From Paraburkholderia sp. D15 (GTDB lineage: Bacteria; Pseudomonadota; Gammaproteobacteria; Burkholderiales; Burkholderiaceae), in NCBI RefSeq assembly GCF_029910215.1, contig NZ_CP110395.1, positions 2,232,001 through 2,296,000 on the forward strand: a stretch of 64,000 bases of DNA. Direction: 5' to 3'. The notes beneath the pieces were generated by a model. It saw only the letters and a list, made by a program, of their open reading frames with translations. It ran no database searches and was not told the DNA's origin. The position numbers and the translations under genes were made by a program. Below, in pieces: positions 8,488 through 16,937 of this stretch. Numbering within the stretch: position 1 is the first letter of the stretch; each line of letters opens with the position of its first letter.

Positions 8488-8979
8488 ATGAGCCGGTCTT
8501 CCCGTTGTCGTATTCCCGGCATAAAATCCGCCGCACACATCAATATCGAAGCCATGCGCGCGCGGCGGTAAAGACGGGGTTTTAGCGCGTTGCAATGAAC
8601 TGAGAGAGACCAGAAGAATGCGCCGTACATACATCACGCCGATTGCGCGCGGGGCCCTGCCGCCGCGCGCACCGTCCCGAAGCCTCCGGGCTGGCCCACG
8701 CCAGCCGTCCGGATCGCGCACCTAGTCCGCACGGCCTCGAAAGCCCGATAGCCCCGACAGGCTCGATAACCGGTTAGTCGAATAGCCCGCGCCATTGGCG
8801 TGCGCATTGCCGCCAATTCGACGAATCGATTAATCGCGCATCGAGTCATTGACGAGCGCACCATCAAGTTTTCCGTTTCGGCGCCGTAATGTCGCATTGG
8901 CGCGCGTTTCGTATTGCGCCGAAGGTTTTCCATAAGGACCCCGCCGGTCCATCATTAAAAACTGTTTTCCGGGGAAAAG

Positions 8980-10095
8980 ATGTCATCATCGAAAGACGCG
9001 ATTCACGGATCGCTGGTTGTGCTCGAAGCCGTCGACGCCGCACGCAATACGCGGGCGATCACGCTGTTCCTCGGTTGTGCGATTTCGGCCTTGATCGTGG
9101 CCGGCGTGTTTGCCACGGCCGCCACGGGACTCGTCGCCAACGACGCGGTGGCGATCGGCCTGCTGTTCAGCGGTATCGGCTGGTTGTGCGCGTTGATCCT
9201 CGTCGCGACCGGCGTATCGGCGGCCGGCAAGATCCTGATGGACCAGATCCAGCAACGCCCGCCATTGAGCACGCGCGCCGCGCTGATGGCCGGCCTGCTG
9301 ACGCTGCCTAAACTGCTCGGCGTCTTCCTGATCGAAATCGCCGCGTTCGTCGTCTTCATGATCGCGCTCGCGATCGTGCTGCTCGTCTGCAAGATCCCGG
9401 TGCTCGGGCCGTTGCTGTACACGGTCGTGTACCCGCTCGCGTCGGTCGTCGCCGGCATGCTGTGGTTCACCTTCGTGTTCATCGTCAATCCGCTTGCCGC
9501 GCCCGCGTTCTGGGAAGGCTACGGCGTGCGCCAGGCGCTCGGCGTGCTCGGTCTGAATCGCGGCGCGTTGAACATCGGCCGTCTGTTGCCGCCGATCGTG
9601 CAGCAACTCGTGCTGCTGCTCGTCGTCGGCGTGGTCGCCTTTATCGCCTCCGCGATCCTGTTCAGCGGCTCCGCGTTCGTCGCCGCGCTGGGCAGCGGCA
9701 TCATCGGCTTCCGCTCGAACGTGTACTCGATGTTCTCCGGCGGTGTGGGCGGCATGAGCGGCTATCTGTTCGCGACGCTGGCCGGCGTCGGCATTCTGGC
9801 TGCGCTCGCCTACACGTTCCCGCTGATGGTGTATCTCGCCGGCACCTGCCGCATTTTCCTGAATCTGGCCGCGAGCCAGGCAGGTCCGACCGGCCCGGCA
9901 TTGACCGCGACGCCGTACGCACCGGAGCCGATCGGCCCGATGCCGACGGCCGGCGAATCGGACGCGCTGACGCCGCCCACGTCCGCGACGCAAGCCACCA
10001 CGGCCAGCCACGCCTGCCCGCAGTGCGGCGCTGCCGCCGAACCGGGCGACGTATTCTGCGGCGAATGCGGCGCCGATCTGCCGCGAGGCGCGTAA
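8980..10095 (+). CDS. Multi-pass membrane protein with C-terminal zinc ribbon
   Basis: A 371-residue protein with a short cytoplasmic N-terminus and about seven hydrophobic segments (for example AITLFLGCAISALIVAGVF and FVVFMIALAIVLLVCKIPVL). A Pro/Thr/Ala-rich linker leads to a zinc ribbon at about residues 346-363 with spacing Cx2C-x10-Cx2C (CPQC, then CGEC). Such ribbons usually bind one structural zinc and mediate protein or nucleic-acid contacts. The stop codon overlaps the start of the next gene by one base (TAATG), so the two are translationally coupled. The next three genes all carry ribbons with exactly this spacing, implying a shared complex or process. I do not recognise a named family. 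Confidence 0.88.
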   Translation: MSSSKDAIHGSLVVLEAVDAARNTRAITLFLGCAISALIVAGVFATAATGLVANDAVAIGLLFSGIGWLCALILVATGVSAAGKILMDQIQQRPPLSTRAALMAGLLTLPKLLGVFLIEIAAFVVFMIALAIVLLVCKIPVLGPLLYTVVYPLASVVAGMLWFTFVFIVNPLAAPAFWEGYGVRQALGVLGLNRGALNIGRLLPPIVQQLVLLLVVGVVAFIASAILFSGSAFVAALGSGIIGFRSNVYSMFSGGVGGMSGYLFATLAGVGILAALAYTFPLMVYLAGTCRIFLNLAASQAGPTGPALTATPYAPEPIGPMPTAGESDALTPPTSATQATTASHACPQCGAAAEPGDVFCGECGADLPRGA

Positions 10096-11345
10096 TGGCG
10101 AAGTTCTGCGTTCAATGCCGCGCGACGCTCGATGCCGACGCGAAGTTCTGCGACGCGTGCGGCACGCCGGTTCGTCCGCCGCGCGCCGCGCAGCAGGCGG
10201 TGAGCGCGCAAGCTCACGCCACGTCGCGCGCGCAGCCCGGCATGGCGGCGAGCGCCGGATCGCCGGCGCCGCTGCCCGCGCCGGGTGCCGTCGAGATCGA
10301 CTGGCGCAAGACCGCGCGATGGGGTGGCGCCGCGCTGGCTGGACTGGCCATCGCCGGCGGCCTTGCCTTCTGGCTCACCCAACCGCCCGCCACGCCCACG
10401 CCCGCGGACATCGAAACGCTGCTCAACGCCAACCCGGCGAAGGTTGCGCAAGCAACCTGCCTGAGCAATTTCGACTACGGCAAGAATCCTGTGAACGTCG
10501 GTGGTTTCGACATCGGCACGCAGCGGTGGATGGCCGTGCTGACGCAGGCGGGTCTCTACACGCCGCCGCAACGGGTCAACGACAACGCGATCTTCGGCGG
10601 TAGTCTGCAGTACGCGCACACGGCCGAAGGCGAACGAAAAATCCACGACGGCAAGCTGTGTTTCGCGGAGGGCCTGTCGGTCGCGTCGGTGGAATTCGCC
10701 AAGCCGGTCAAGCTCGGCAAGCAATGGCACACGCGAGGCGTCTACTGGTACGCCTATCGTCACGCCGACGCATGGATCCAGACGCCCGCGGCGCAAGGCG
10801 CGGTGCCCGAGCGCTTCGCGGATCTGCCCAGGACCCGTAGCATCGCGCTCGTCAAGGGTGAGCACGGCTGGGAAGTCGACAACGCCACCGGCTACGGCTA
10901 TGCCGCGAACGGCGATAAACCGGACGCAGCGGACGCAGCGGACCCAGCGGACGCGACGGACTCGCCGGCCGGCACCCTCGCACGCCGTGCGCTCCAGCAG
11001 GCGAACGCCAATGCCCAAACCGACGACGAAGCCGCCGGCGACATCGGCCTGTTCGCCCGGCTTCGCTCGATGGTGTCCGGCCTGTTCGGTTCGAATCCCT
11101 CGCTGATGGGGAAATGGCGCGACGACAACGACAAATTGGGCATGCTGGAATTCAAGCCCGACAGCGCGTTGCTGCAAGGCGCACCCGTGCCCGTCAGCTA
11201 TGAAAAAGACCGCGCCGACAGCAAGCGCATCCGCGTGAAGATCGCGGACGGCTCGACGCTCGCGACCATCCAGCTGATCGACGACGATCACCTGTACCTC
11301 TCCTTCGGTTTTTTCGGCAAGGCGCGTTTTCATCGCGTCGGATGA
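10095..11345 (+). CDS. Zinc-ribbon protein with one transmembrane segment and exported C-terminal domain
   Basis: A 416-residue protein starting with the ATG that overlaps the preceding stop. The zinc ribbon lies at the very N-terminus (C5, C8, C19, C22; Cx2C-x10-Cx2C). A Pro/Ala-rich spacer follows, then a single hydrophobic segment at about 76-96 (GGAALAGLAIAGGLAFWL). A large domain then begins TPADIETLLNANPAKVAQATC and contains many aromatic residues, which I predict to be periplasmic. Near residues 276-290 is a short Asp/Ala repeat (DAADAADPADATD) encoded by a 9-bp DNA repeat. The C-terminal ~80 residues (MGKWRDDNDKLGMLEFKPDS onward) look like a small beta-rich domain found in other lipid- or envelope-linked proteins. 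Function unknown. Confidence 0.86.
   Translation: MAKFCVQCRATLDADAKFCDACGTPVRPPRAAQQAVSAQAHATSRAQPGMAASAGSPAPLPAPGAVEIDWRKTARWGGAALAGLAIAGGLAFWLTQPPATPTPADIETLLNANPAKVAQATCLSNFDYGKNPVNVGGFDIGTQRWMAVLTQAGLYTPPQRVNDNAIFGGSLQYAHTAEGERKIHDGKLCFAEGLSVASVEFAKPVKLGKQWHTRGVYWYAYRHADAWIQTPAAQGAVPERFADLPRTRSIALVKGEHGWEVDNATGYGYAANGDKPDAADAADPADATDSPAGTLARRALQQANANAQTDDEAAGDIGLFARLRSMVSGLFGSNPSLMGKWRDDNDKLGMLEFKPDSALLQGAPVPVSYEKDRADSKRIRVKIADGSTLATIQLIDDDHLYLSFGFFGKARFHRVG
10922..10957 (+). repeat. Four 9-bp tandem units (GGACGCAGC type) inside a gene
   Basis: Units start at 10922, 10931, 10940 and 10949, the last two with one and two changes. They encode the Asp/Ala stretch of the zinc-ribbon protein at 10095-11345 and stay in frame, so copy-number change would alter linker length only. 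Confidence 0.8.
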
Positions 11346-11402
11346 CGCGGCGCACCCCGAGCTTCATCCCCGAATGCCCGATCACGATCATTGAGACCTA
11401 GC

Positions 11403-12974
11403 ATGCGTTGTCAGAAATGCGAATCGACGAATAGTCCGTCCGCCCGGTTTTGCAAACAGTGCGGCACGCCGTTGCCGCGCGGTGAGGAAACATCCGTTCC
11501 CGCGCCGGAGCAACCGCGGGCGCAGCCGCTGGAGCAACAGGCATTCAGCGAACCCGCGGCAGCGCCCTGCCCGCAATGCGCGACGCCGCGCGTGGGCGGC
11601 AAGCGCTTCTGCCGGCAATGCCGGTTCGATTTTTCGACGCTGGATGCGCCTGGCACGGCCACGCCTGGCGTCACGGTGACGCCGGCCGACGAACAGGCGC
11701 GTGCGGAGGCTGAAGCAAAGGCGGAAGTCGAGGCCAAGGCAGACGCCGCGCGACGTGCATCTGAAGCACGTGCGGCAGCGCAGTCGGAAGAAGCGCGTGC
11801 GGTGGAACAACGCGAGGCTGAAGCACGTGCCGCTGCGCAGGCAGAAGCGGAGCACGCGGCCAGGCAGAACGTTTCGGAAACGCCCGCTGCGGACGCGCAA
11901 CAGCTTTCGCAGGAAGCTCGCCCTGTCGAGACCTGCCCGCAGTGCGCGACCGTGCGCGTTGCCGATAAGCGCTTTTGCCATTCGTGCCGTTTCGATTTTG
12001 TCGAACACAAGGCATATGAGACCGCGCCCCTGGCGCCCATCGTCGAGACGGACGAGACTCGGGAGCCGGTTCCGGCAGCCGCATCGTCCGGGGAACCCAC
12101 GCCAAGCGAATCCGCGACGATTGCATCGCCGGCATCGAGCGAATCGCAGTCCACCTCGTCCGCGTCGGGTTCCTTACCCGAGACGCGGGCGAACTCCGCG
12201 AGCGCCCCCGACAGGAAGTCCAGCAAGGCGCTGGTGATCGGCGTGTCGGCGGTGGCCGTTCTGGCTGTTGCGATCGGCGCGGGCCTGTTCATCCGCTCGC
12301 AACACGTGGCGCATGCCACCGCCGAAGCGCTCGACACCGGCGCTTCCTCCCCTGTCGCGACAACCGGTAGCGGCGGCGCATCCGGTACGCCGGTCGTTTC
12401 CGCCACGCAGGATGTCAATGGCGCGTCCGGCACGACGCTTCAATCGAACGCCGGCGGCCCCGCGAACGTGGTCGACTCGGCCGCGGCATCCTTGCCGGCG
12501 GTCGATGCGACGCCTATCGCCGCCACGCCGTCCACACAACCGTCGATGCCGCCCTCGCCCACGCAAGCGCTCACCCAGGCGCCCACGCAAACCGCCGCGC
12601 AAACGCCGCCTCAAACGCCTGTCGACGGCACACCGGTTGCTTCCACCAGCGCATCGGCAAGCAACACCCCGCACGATGTCGCGGCCGCGCTGAACGCACC
12701 ACCGGCACACGCGAAACCGCCGCGCAAACCGGCCACGCAGCCTGTCGGATCGACCGGCTCGCCCGACGCCGGCCAGAACGCCACGATCCGCGCGGCGATC
12801 GCCGGCAGTCTCGCCGACGGCAACGGCTGCTTCGGCAGCAAGAAGTACGATTGTGCGATCTCGAATGCCGATGCCGTCCTGCGACTCGACCCTCACAACA
12901 GCGCGGCGCTCTCGCTGCGCCGTCGTTCGAAGTCGGCGCAGGAAAGCGCGCTGAACAGCATGTCGATCGAATGA
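11403..12974 (+). CDS. Membrane protein with three zinc ribbons, a coiled coil and a low-complexity tail
   Basis: A 523-residue protein. The ATG at 11403 places the first zinc ribbon directly at the N-terminus; the in-frame TTG at 11391 is less likely. Ribbons lie at about 3-20, 56-73 and 178-195, all Cx2C-x10-Cx2C, and the latter two are each followed by RFDF. Between ribbons two and three is an Ala/Glu/Arg-rich segment (about 95-155) likely to form a coiled coil. A single hydrophobic segment at about 276-297 (LVIGVSAVAVLAVAIGAGLF) is followed by ~180 residues rich in Ala, Thr, Pro and Gln. The protein ends in a short TPR-like helix pair (CFGSKKYDCAISNADAVLRL). The three-part layout (cytoplasmic ribbons, one membrane pass, long exported tail) parallels the preceding gene. 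Function unknown. Confidence 0.85.
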   Translation: MRCQKCESTNSPSARFCKQCGTPLPRGEETSVPAPEQPRAQPLEQQAFSEPAAAPCPQCATPRVGGKRFCRQCRFDFSTLDAPGTATPGVTVTPADEQARAEAEAKAEVEAKADAARRASEARAAAQSEEARAVEQREAEARAAAQAEAEHAARQNVSETPAADAQQLSQEARPVETCPQCATVRVADKRFCHSCRFDFVEHKAYETAPLAPIVETDETREPVPAAASSGEPTPSESATIASPASSESQSTSSASGSLPETRANSASAPDRKSSKALVIGVSAVAVLAVAIGAGLFIRSQHVAHATAEALDTGASSPVATTGSGGASGTPVVSATQDVNGASGTTLQSNAGGPANVVDSAAASLPAVDATPIAATPSTQPSMPPSPTQALTQAPTQTAAQTPPQTPVDGTPVASTSASASNTPHDVAAALNAPPAHAKPPRKPATQPVGSTGSPDAGQNATIRAAIAGSLADGNGCFGSKKYDCAISNADAVLRLDPHNSAALSLRRRSKSAQESALNSMSIE

Positions 12975-13003
12975 TCCCGCAATGATCCCGTCCGGAGTCC
13001 GCC

Positions 13004-14815
13004 ATGTCGTATGAGTTCAGTTCCGAAGGCGACCGCCTCAATCTGCCCAATCCGTTCCGGGTCGAAAACTGGTTCCGCTTTGCCGCCGCGCTGCTGCTGT
13101 TCGTCGGCGGTCTCGCGGCGCTGCTGCTGAGCCGCCATAACCTCGCGGCGCATCGCGGCGCTCTGGCATTCCTGCCGCTTGCCATGGGCGTCTTCCTGCT
13201 CGGCAGCGGCATCAACTACGCGCGCATCGGCATGATGCAACTGCGCTTCTACTTCGGCCGCGGTCAGCCGCTCGGTCTCGCCGGCGAAATTCCCGCCAGC
13301 AATCAGGACGGCGTGATGAACGGCGCCGCCAATCTGCAGGAACGCATGCGTTCCGGCGCCTTGTGGTTCGAGGAGCCGAAAGGCGCGCTCAACGGCCTGC
13401 TGTATTCGCTGATCCCCGCGCTGATCTACGCGCCGGTGCCGATCCGCCGGCTCGCGCAGTCGCAATTCGAATCGGGTCTCGCGCTGGTGGCGACGCTGCT
13501 GAGCTTCCTGATCGCGACGATCGGCTTCGACAGCAGTTCGGACCGCACCTGGGTCGCGCTGCTGTTCTTCGGCTTCGCGTTCTTCCTGCTGCTCAAGCCG
13601 ATGGAGCAGCAAGGCCATCAGACGACCCCGCTCGGCCCGGCCGGCTTGATCGGCCTGCTGCTGATCGCCGTGTTCGCGCCGATCGTCGTGCCGCTCATGT
13701 CCGCGCATCTGCCCGATCTGAGCTGGCTGCCGCTCACCACGCAGACCTTCGCGCTGCTGCTGTGCGCAATCGTAGCGGTGCTGCTGTTCTTCGTCGCGCT
13801 GATCCGTCAGACCGTGGTGGCGCCCAAGACCAGCATGGGCAGCGAACTGGCGACGGTGTCGCTGAACGGCCAGCCCAAGCAACTGCTCGACGAACTCGAG
13901 CGTCACATGCAGCGCCGCTGGGTCGAACAGATTCCGAACCGGCGCTATGCGCGCCAGACGCCGGATGTCACCGGTCAATCGGGGCAATTCACCGGCCAGC
14001 TGTTCGAAGAGACCCAGCCGTTGCCGCGCGAGGACATGCGTCGCGTCGATCTCAAGCGCGCGTTCACCGAGCCGCGCTATCGCTGGCTGGTCAGTCTGAA
14101 CGCGTTCGGCGTCGCGCTGGTCGCGCTCGCCGTGATCTGTCTGCTGTGGTTCGCCGCGGAGTTTTCCTCGGCCTATGGCGACGATCGTTCCGCGGTCCTC
14201 GGCTGGGCGACCTTCGGCAGCGCGATGCTCGCGGTCGGCGCCTTCTGCCTGCGCGCCGGCCATATGTTGTGGGCCCGCTTCGACTTTCTGTCGAAACTCG
14301 TGTGGGTACAGTTCGACGGCAATTTCCAGCGCTCGAAAATGAACCTCGGCTCGCAGTTCACCGATCGCGTGCGGACCGAAAGCGATGTGGTCGCGGTGCA
14401 CGACATGTCGGTGCGCGTATGGGTCGCGGAAATCGATTCCGTGACCTTCGGACGCGATCACCGCCGGATGATCGTCGGCATGCGCGGCCTGCCCGACGAA
14501 GCGCGCGAGTTGCGCACGCTGCTCGAACAATGCGCGCAGCAGCAGACCGTGGTGGTGGCGCCGACCTCGCAGCGCGACATCGAGAAGATCGCGCTGTCGG
14601 GTTCGCTGAACAAGGTCAGCGATTCAGGCGGCGCCGGTCTGCTACCGGAAAAACTGCGTGACGCGCTGGGCGGCAATGCCGCCGCGGAGCACGGCACGCA
14701 GACGCCAGCACACACGCAGACGCCGGCACCGTCCAAGCCGCAATGCAAGGCCTGCGGCGAGACGCTGGAGCCCGGTTCGCGCTTTTGCGCCCACTGCGGC
14801 ACGGCCGTCGGCTGA
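13004..14815 (+). CDS. Multi-pass membrane protein with C-terminal zinc ribbon
   Basis: A 603-residue protein beginning 29 bp after the previous stop. Two hydrophobic segments lie near the N-terminus (FAAALLLFVGGLAALLLS and LAFLPLAMGVFLLGSGINY). Further clusters lie at about 135-275 and 360-430, and a soluble C-terminal part follows. The last 23 residues hold a zinc ribbon CKAC-x10-CAHC, the same spacing as in the three preceding genes. A long soluble loop between the membrane clusters (HMQRRWVEQIPNRRYARQTP and following) may be a substrate or partner site. The arrangement (ribbon at the cytoplasmic C-terminus) mirrors the first gene of the locus at 8980. No named family recognised. Confidence 0.87.
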   Translation: MSYEFSSEGDRLNLPNPFRVENWFRFAAALLLFVGGLAALLLSRHNLAAHRGALAFLPLAMGVFLLGSGINYARIGMMQLRFYFGRGQPLGLAGEIPASNQDGVMNGAANLQERMRSGALWFEEPKGALNGLLYSLIPALIYAPVPIRRLAQSQFESGLALVATLLSFLIATIGFDSSSDRTWVALLFFGFAFFLLLKPMEQQGHQTTPLGPAGLIGLLLIAVFAPIVVPLMSAHLPDLSWLPLTTQTFALLLCAIVAVLLFFVALIRQTVVAPKTSMGSELATVSLNGQPKQLLDELERHMQRRWVEQIPNRRYARQTPDVTGQSGQFTGQLFEETQPLPREDMRRVDLKRAFTEPRYRWLVSLNAFGVALVALAVICLLWFAAEFSSAYGDDRSAVLGWATFGSAMLAVGAFCLRAGHMLWARFDFLSKLVWVQFDGNFQRSKMNLGSQFTDRVRTESDVVAVHDMSVRVWVAEIDSVTFGRDHRRMIVGMRGLPDEARELRTLLEQCAQQQTVVVAPTSQRDIEKIALSGSLNKVSDSGGAGLLPEKLRDALGGNAAAEHGTQTPAHTQTPAPSKPQCKACGETLEPGSRFCAHCGTAVG

Positions 14816-14901
14816 TGCAGGGTGCAGGTGCAGGACTGAGATTGATCAAGACTAAGGCTGACGCGGCCACGTCAGCGCATCGACAAAAACAAGAGGAAAC
14901 C

Positions 14902-15630
14902 ATGCACGTTACCCAGATTTCGACGCGTCTCTTCGCGAGCGTCACCCTCACCGCGATGCTGGCGGGTTGCGCGACCGAAGGCGGCCCTTCGCCGCTCGCC
15001 AACCTCTCCTGCAACCCGGCGATCGCCGCGGTGGCGGGCGGCGTGCTCGGCGCGGTCGTCACCGGCGGCAACAAGGTGGCGGGCGCGGCGATCGGCGCGG
15101 GCGTCGCGGCGCTGCTCTGCGCCGCCGTCGATTACGAGGCGAAACAGATCAAGACCGCGCAACAGGCCCAGGCCGACTACCGGAGCGCGCACAACGGCCG
15201 CCTGCCGGACCAGGCTTCGCTGGTGAAATACACGACGTCGTTCACGCCGTCGTCGATCTCCGCCGGCGACAAGGCCACGCTGAATTCGTATATCGAAGTC
15301 GTCAAGGGCCGGCAGGATGCGACCGATCCCGTGATCGAGGAAGAAGCGACCATCTACAAGCCGGACGGCAGCGTCGCCAAGTCCGTGCGCAAGCCGGTCG
15401 CGAAGACGGCGTCGGCGGGCGCGTTCTCCAGCAGCTTCACCATCCCGATGCCGCAAGGCGTGCCGCAGGGTGCGTATCCGGTCAAATCGACGCTGTACGT
15501 GAACGGCACGGAAGTCGCCGAGCGCAAGGTCGCGCTGCAGGTCGTGGCGAGCGCATCGATCGGCACGACCTACGCGTTGCTGGAGCCGGCCTCGCCCTCG
15601 CGCCCCGGCTCCACCTCGTCGATGCCATAA
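14902..15630 (+). CDS. Lipoprotein with glycine-zipper segment
   Basis: A 242-residue predicted lipoprotein. The ATG at 14902 follows AAGAGGAAAC, a good ribosome-binding site. A short signal peptide ends in the lipobox LAGC with the lipidated Cys at about 23. Residues 38-70 form a Gly/Ala-rich segment (AAVAGGVLGAVVTGGNKVAG and on) of the glycine-zipper type that inserts into or packs against membranes. The rest looks like a beta-sandwich export domain (SVRKPVAKTASAGAFSSSFT, then PVKSTLYVNG). It ends the zinc-ribbon locus, 86 bp after the previous gene. Its last 61 bases overlap the 3' end of the convergent response-regulator gene. Confidence 0.88.
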   Translation: MHVTQISTRLFASVTLTAMLAGCATEGGPSPLANLSCNPAIAAVAGGVLGAVVTGGNKVAGAAIGAGVAALLCAAVDYEAKQIKTAQQAQADYRSAHNGRLPDQASLVKYTTSFTPSSISAGDKATLNSYIEVVKGRQDATDPVIEEEATIYKPDGSVAKSVRKPVAKTASAGAFSSSFTIPMPQGVPQGAYPVKSTLYVNGTEVAERKVALQVVASASIGTTYALLEPASPSRPGSTSSMP

Positions 15631-16937
15631 CGCTTGAGCTTCGCGTAAAGCAACTGGCGGTTTACGTTCAGCCGGCGCGCGGCATCGGTGCGGTTGTTGC
15701 CGCTGTGCCGCAGCGCGCGGCGGATCAGCATCTCCTCCAGACGCGCGAGCGCCGACGGCAGGTCTTCGTCGGGCCAGTCGAATTCCAGCGCCGGGTCTTG
15801 CGGCGAGCGTGCGTCGCGTAGAAACGCGAGGTCGGTCGCGTGGATGTACTCGCCGCGCACCATCACCGCCGCGCGCTCCATCGCGTTCTTCAGTTCGCGC
15901 ACGTTGCCGGGCCAGCCGAAGCGGATCAGCAACGCCGCCGCATCCGCCGAGAGCCGCTTGCCCGTGGCCGCGCGCGTCAGAAAATATTCGGCCAGCGGCA
16001 CGATGTCGGCGATCCGCGCGGACAGCGGCGGCAGATGAATCGGCACCACGTGCAGCCGGTAGAACAGATCCTCGCGGAACGTGCCTTCGCGCACGCAGCG
16101 CAGCAGATCGCGGTGCGTCGCGGCGATCACGCGCACGTCGACCGGCACCGGTTTGCCGCCGACCGGGACCACTACCCGCTCCTGCAACGCGCGCAATATC
16201 TTGGCCTGCATCGCGATGTTCATGTCGCCGATCTCGTCGAGAAACAGCGTGCCGTGCGCGGCCTGGCGGAACGCGCCGTCGCGCTCCGCGTTCGCGCCGG
16301 TGAACGCGCCGCGCACGTGACCGAACAGCTCGCTCTCCAGCAGATCGCCGGGAATCGCCGCGCAATTCACCGCGACGAACGGCCGCTCGTGACGCAGGCC
16401 GTGCTCGTGAATCGCACGTGCCACCACCTCCTTGCCGGTGCCGGTTTCGCCGGTGATCAGCACGGTCGCGTCGCTGTCGGCGAGCACGCCGATGGTCTTC
16501 TGCACGGTGCGCATCGCCTCGCTCGAACCGATGATCGCGTCGGCCTGCGCGACCGGCGAACTCGCGCCCGGCCCGGCCACGCTCGACAGCATGCGTTGTA
16601 GCACCTGCGCGAGATCGGCCCGGCCGATCGGCTTGGTCAGGTGATCGAACGCGCCGAGCCGCATCGCCTCGATCGTGTTCGACGCGGTGGCGTGCGCGGT
16701 CAGCACCGTGACGGCCGGCGCGCCCGGCCGCCCGCGCATGCGGCGCAGCACTTCCAGTCCGTCGATGCCCGGCATGCGCAGATCGAGAATCATCGCGCTC
16801 ACTGGCTCGGTATCGAGCAGTTCGAGCGCCCGCAAGCCGTCGGCGGCGAGACAGGCGGTGTGGCCGAGGTCGATCACGACTTCGGCGAGCGCGTCGCGCA
16901 TGGTGGCGTCGTCGTCGACGATCAGGATGTGGGGCAT
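15570..16937 (-). CDS. NtrC-family sigma-54-dependent response regulator
   Basis: A 455-residue activator with all three expected domains. The receiver domain has the phospho-acceptor Asp52 in ILDLRMPG, the acidic pocket at Asp8-Asp10 and Lys102. The central AAA+ domain has Walker A GETGTGKE (163-170), the sigma-54 contact loop GAFTGA (210-215) and Walker B LFLDEIGD (231-238). The C-terminal Fis-type helix-turn-helix contains NNRTDAARRLNVNRQLLYAK. It should activate a sigma-54 promoter when phosphorylated by the kinase encoded just upstream, whose gene it overlaps by 16 bp. The obvious target is the divergent RND efflux operon, where a sigma-54 promoter is visible at 18704. The 3' end runs 61 bp into the convergent lipoprotein gene. 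Confidence 0.95.
   Translation of the reverse strand: MPHILIVDDDATMRDALAEVVIDLGHTACLAADGLRALELLDTEPVSAMILDLRMPGIDGLEVLRRMRGRPGAPAVTVLTAHATASNTIEAMRLGAFDHLTKPIGRADLAQVLQRMLSSVAGPGASSPVAQADAIIGSSEAMRTVQKTIGVLADSDATVLITGETGTGKEVVARAIHEHGLRHERPFVAVNCAAIPGDLLESELFGHVRGAFTGANAERDGAFRQAAHGTLFLDEIGDMNIAMQAKILRALQERVVVPVGGKPVPVDVRVIAATHRDLLRCVREGTFREDLFYRLHVVPIHLPPLSARIADIVPLAEYFLTRAATGKRLSADAAALLIRFGWPGNVRELKNAMERAAVMVRGEYIHATDLAFLRDARSPQDPALEFDWPDEDLPSALARLEEMLIRRALRHSGNNRTDAARRLNVNRQLLYAKLKRYGIDEVEPGREGEAGSSNA

Larger units (their letters stand above)
8390..8979. other. 590-bp intergenic region before the zinc-ribbon locus
   Basis: Apart from a short tandem repeat (8431-8462) and a terminator (8458-8487), I see no convincing gene here. 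Small reading frames on both strands lack ribosome-binding sites and have composition typical of antisense frames. The last ~150 bp before 8980 are less GC-rich and probably contain the promoter of the zinc-ribbon genes. Confidence 0.6.

Noticed and set aside
8470..8933. Small minus-strand frames (83 and 99 codons) in the gap before the zinc-ribbon locus
   Set aside because: No ribosome-binding sites, overlapping each other, and Arg-rich composition typical of chance frames in GC-rich DNA.
9810..14530. Long minus-strand frames (about 507 and 545 codons) opposite the zinc-ribbon genes
   Set aside because: They are antisense shadows. The sense frames hold regular Cx2C-x10-Cx2C ribbons and coherent membrane segments.
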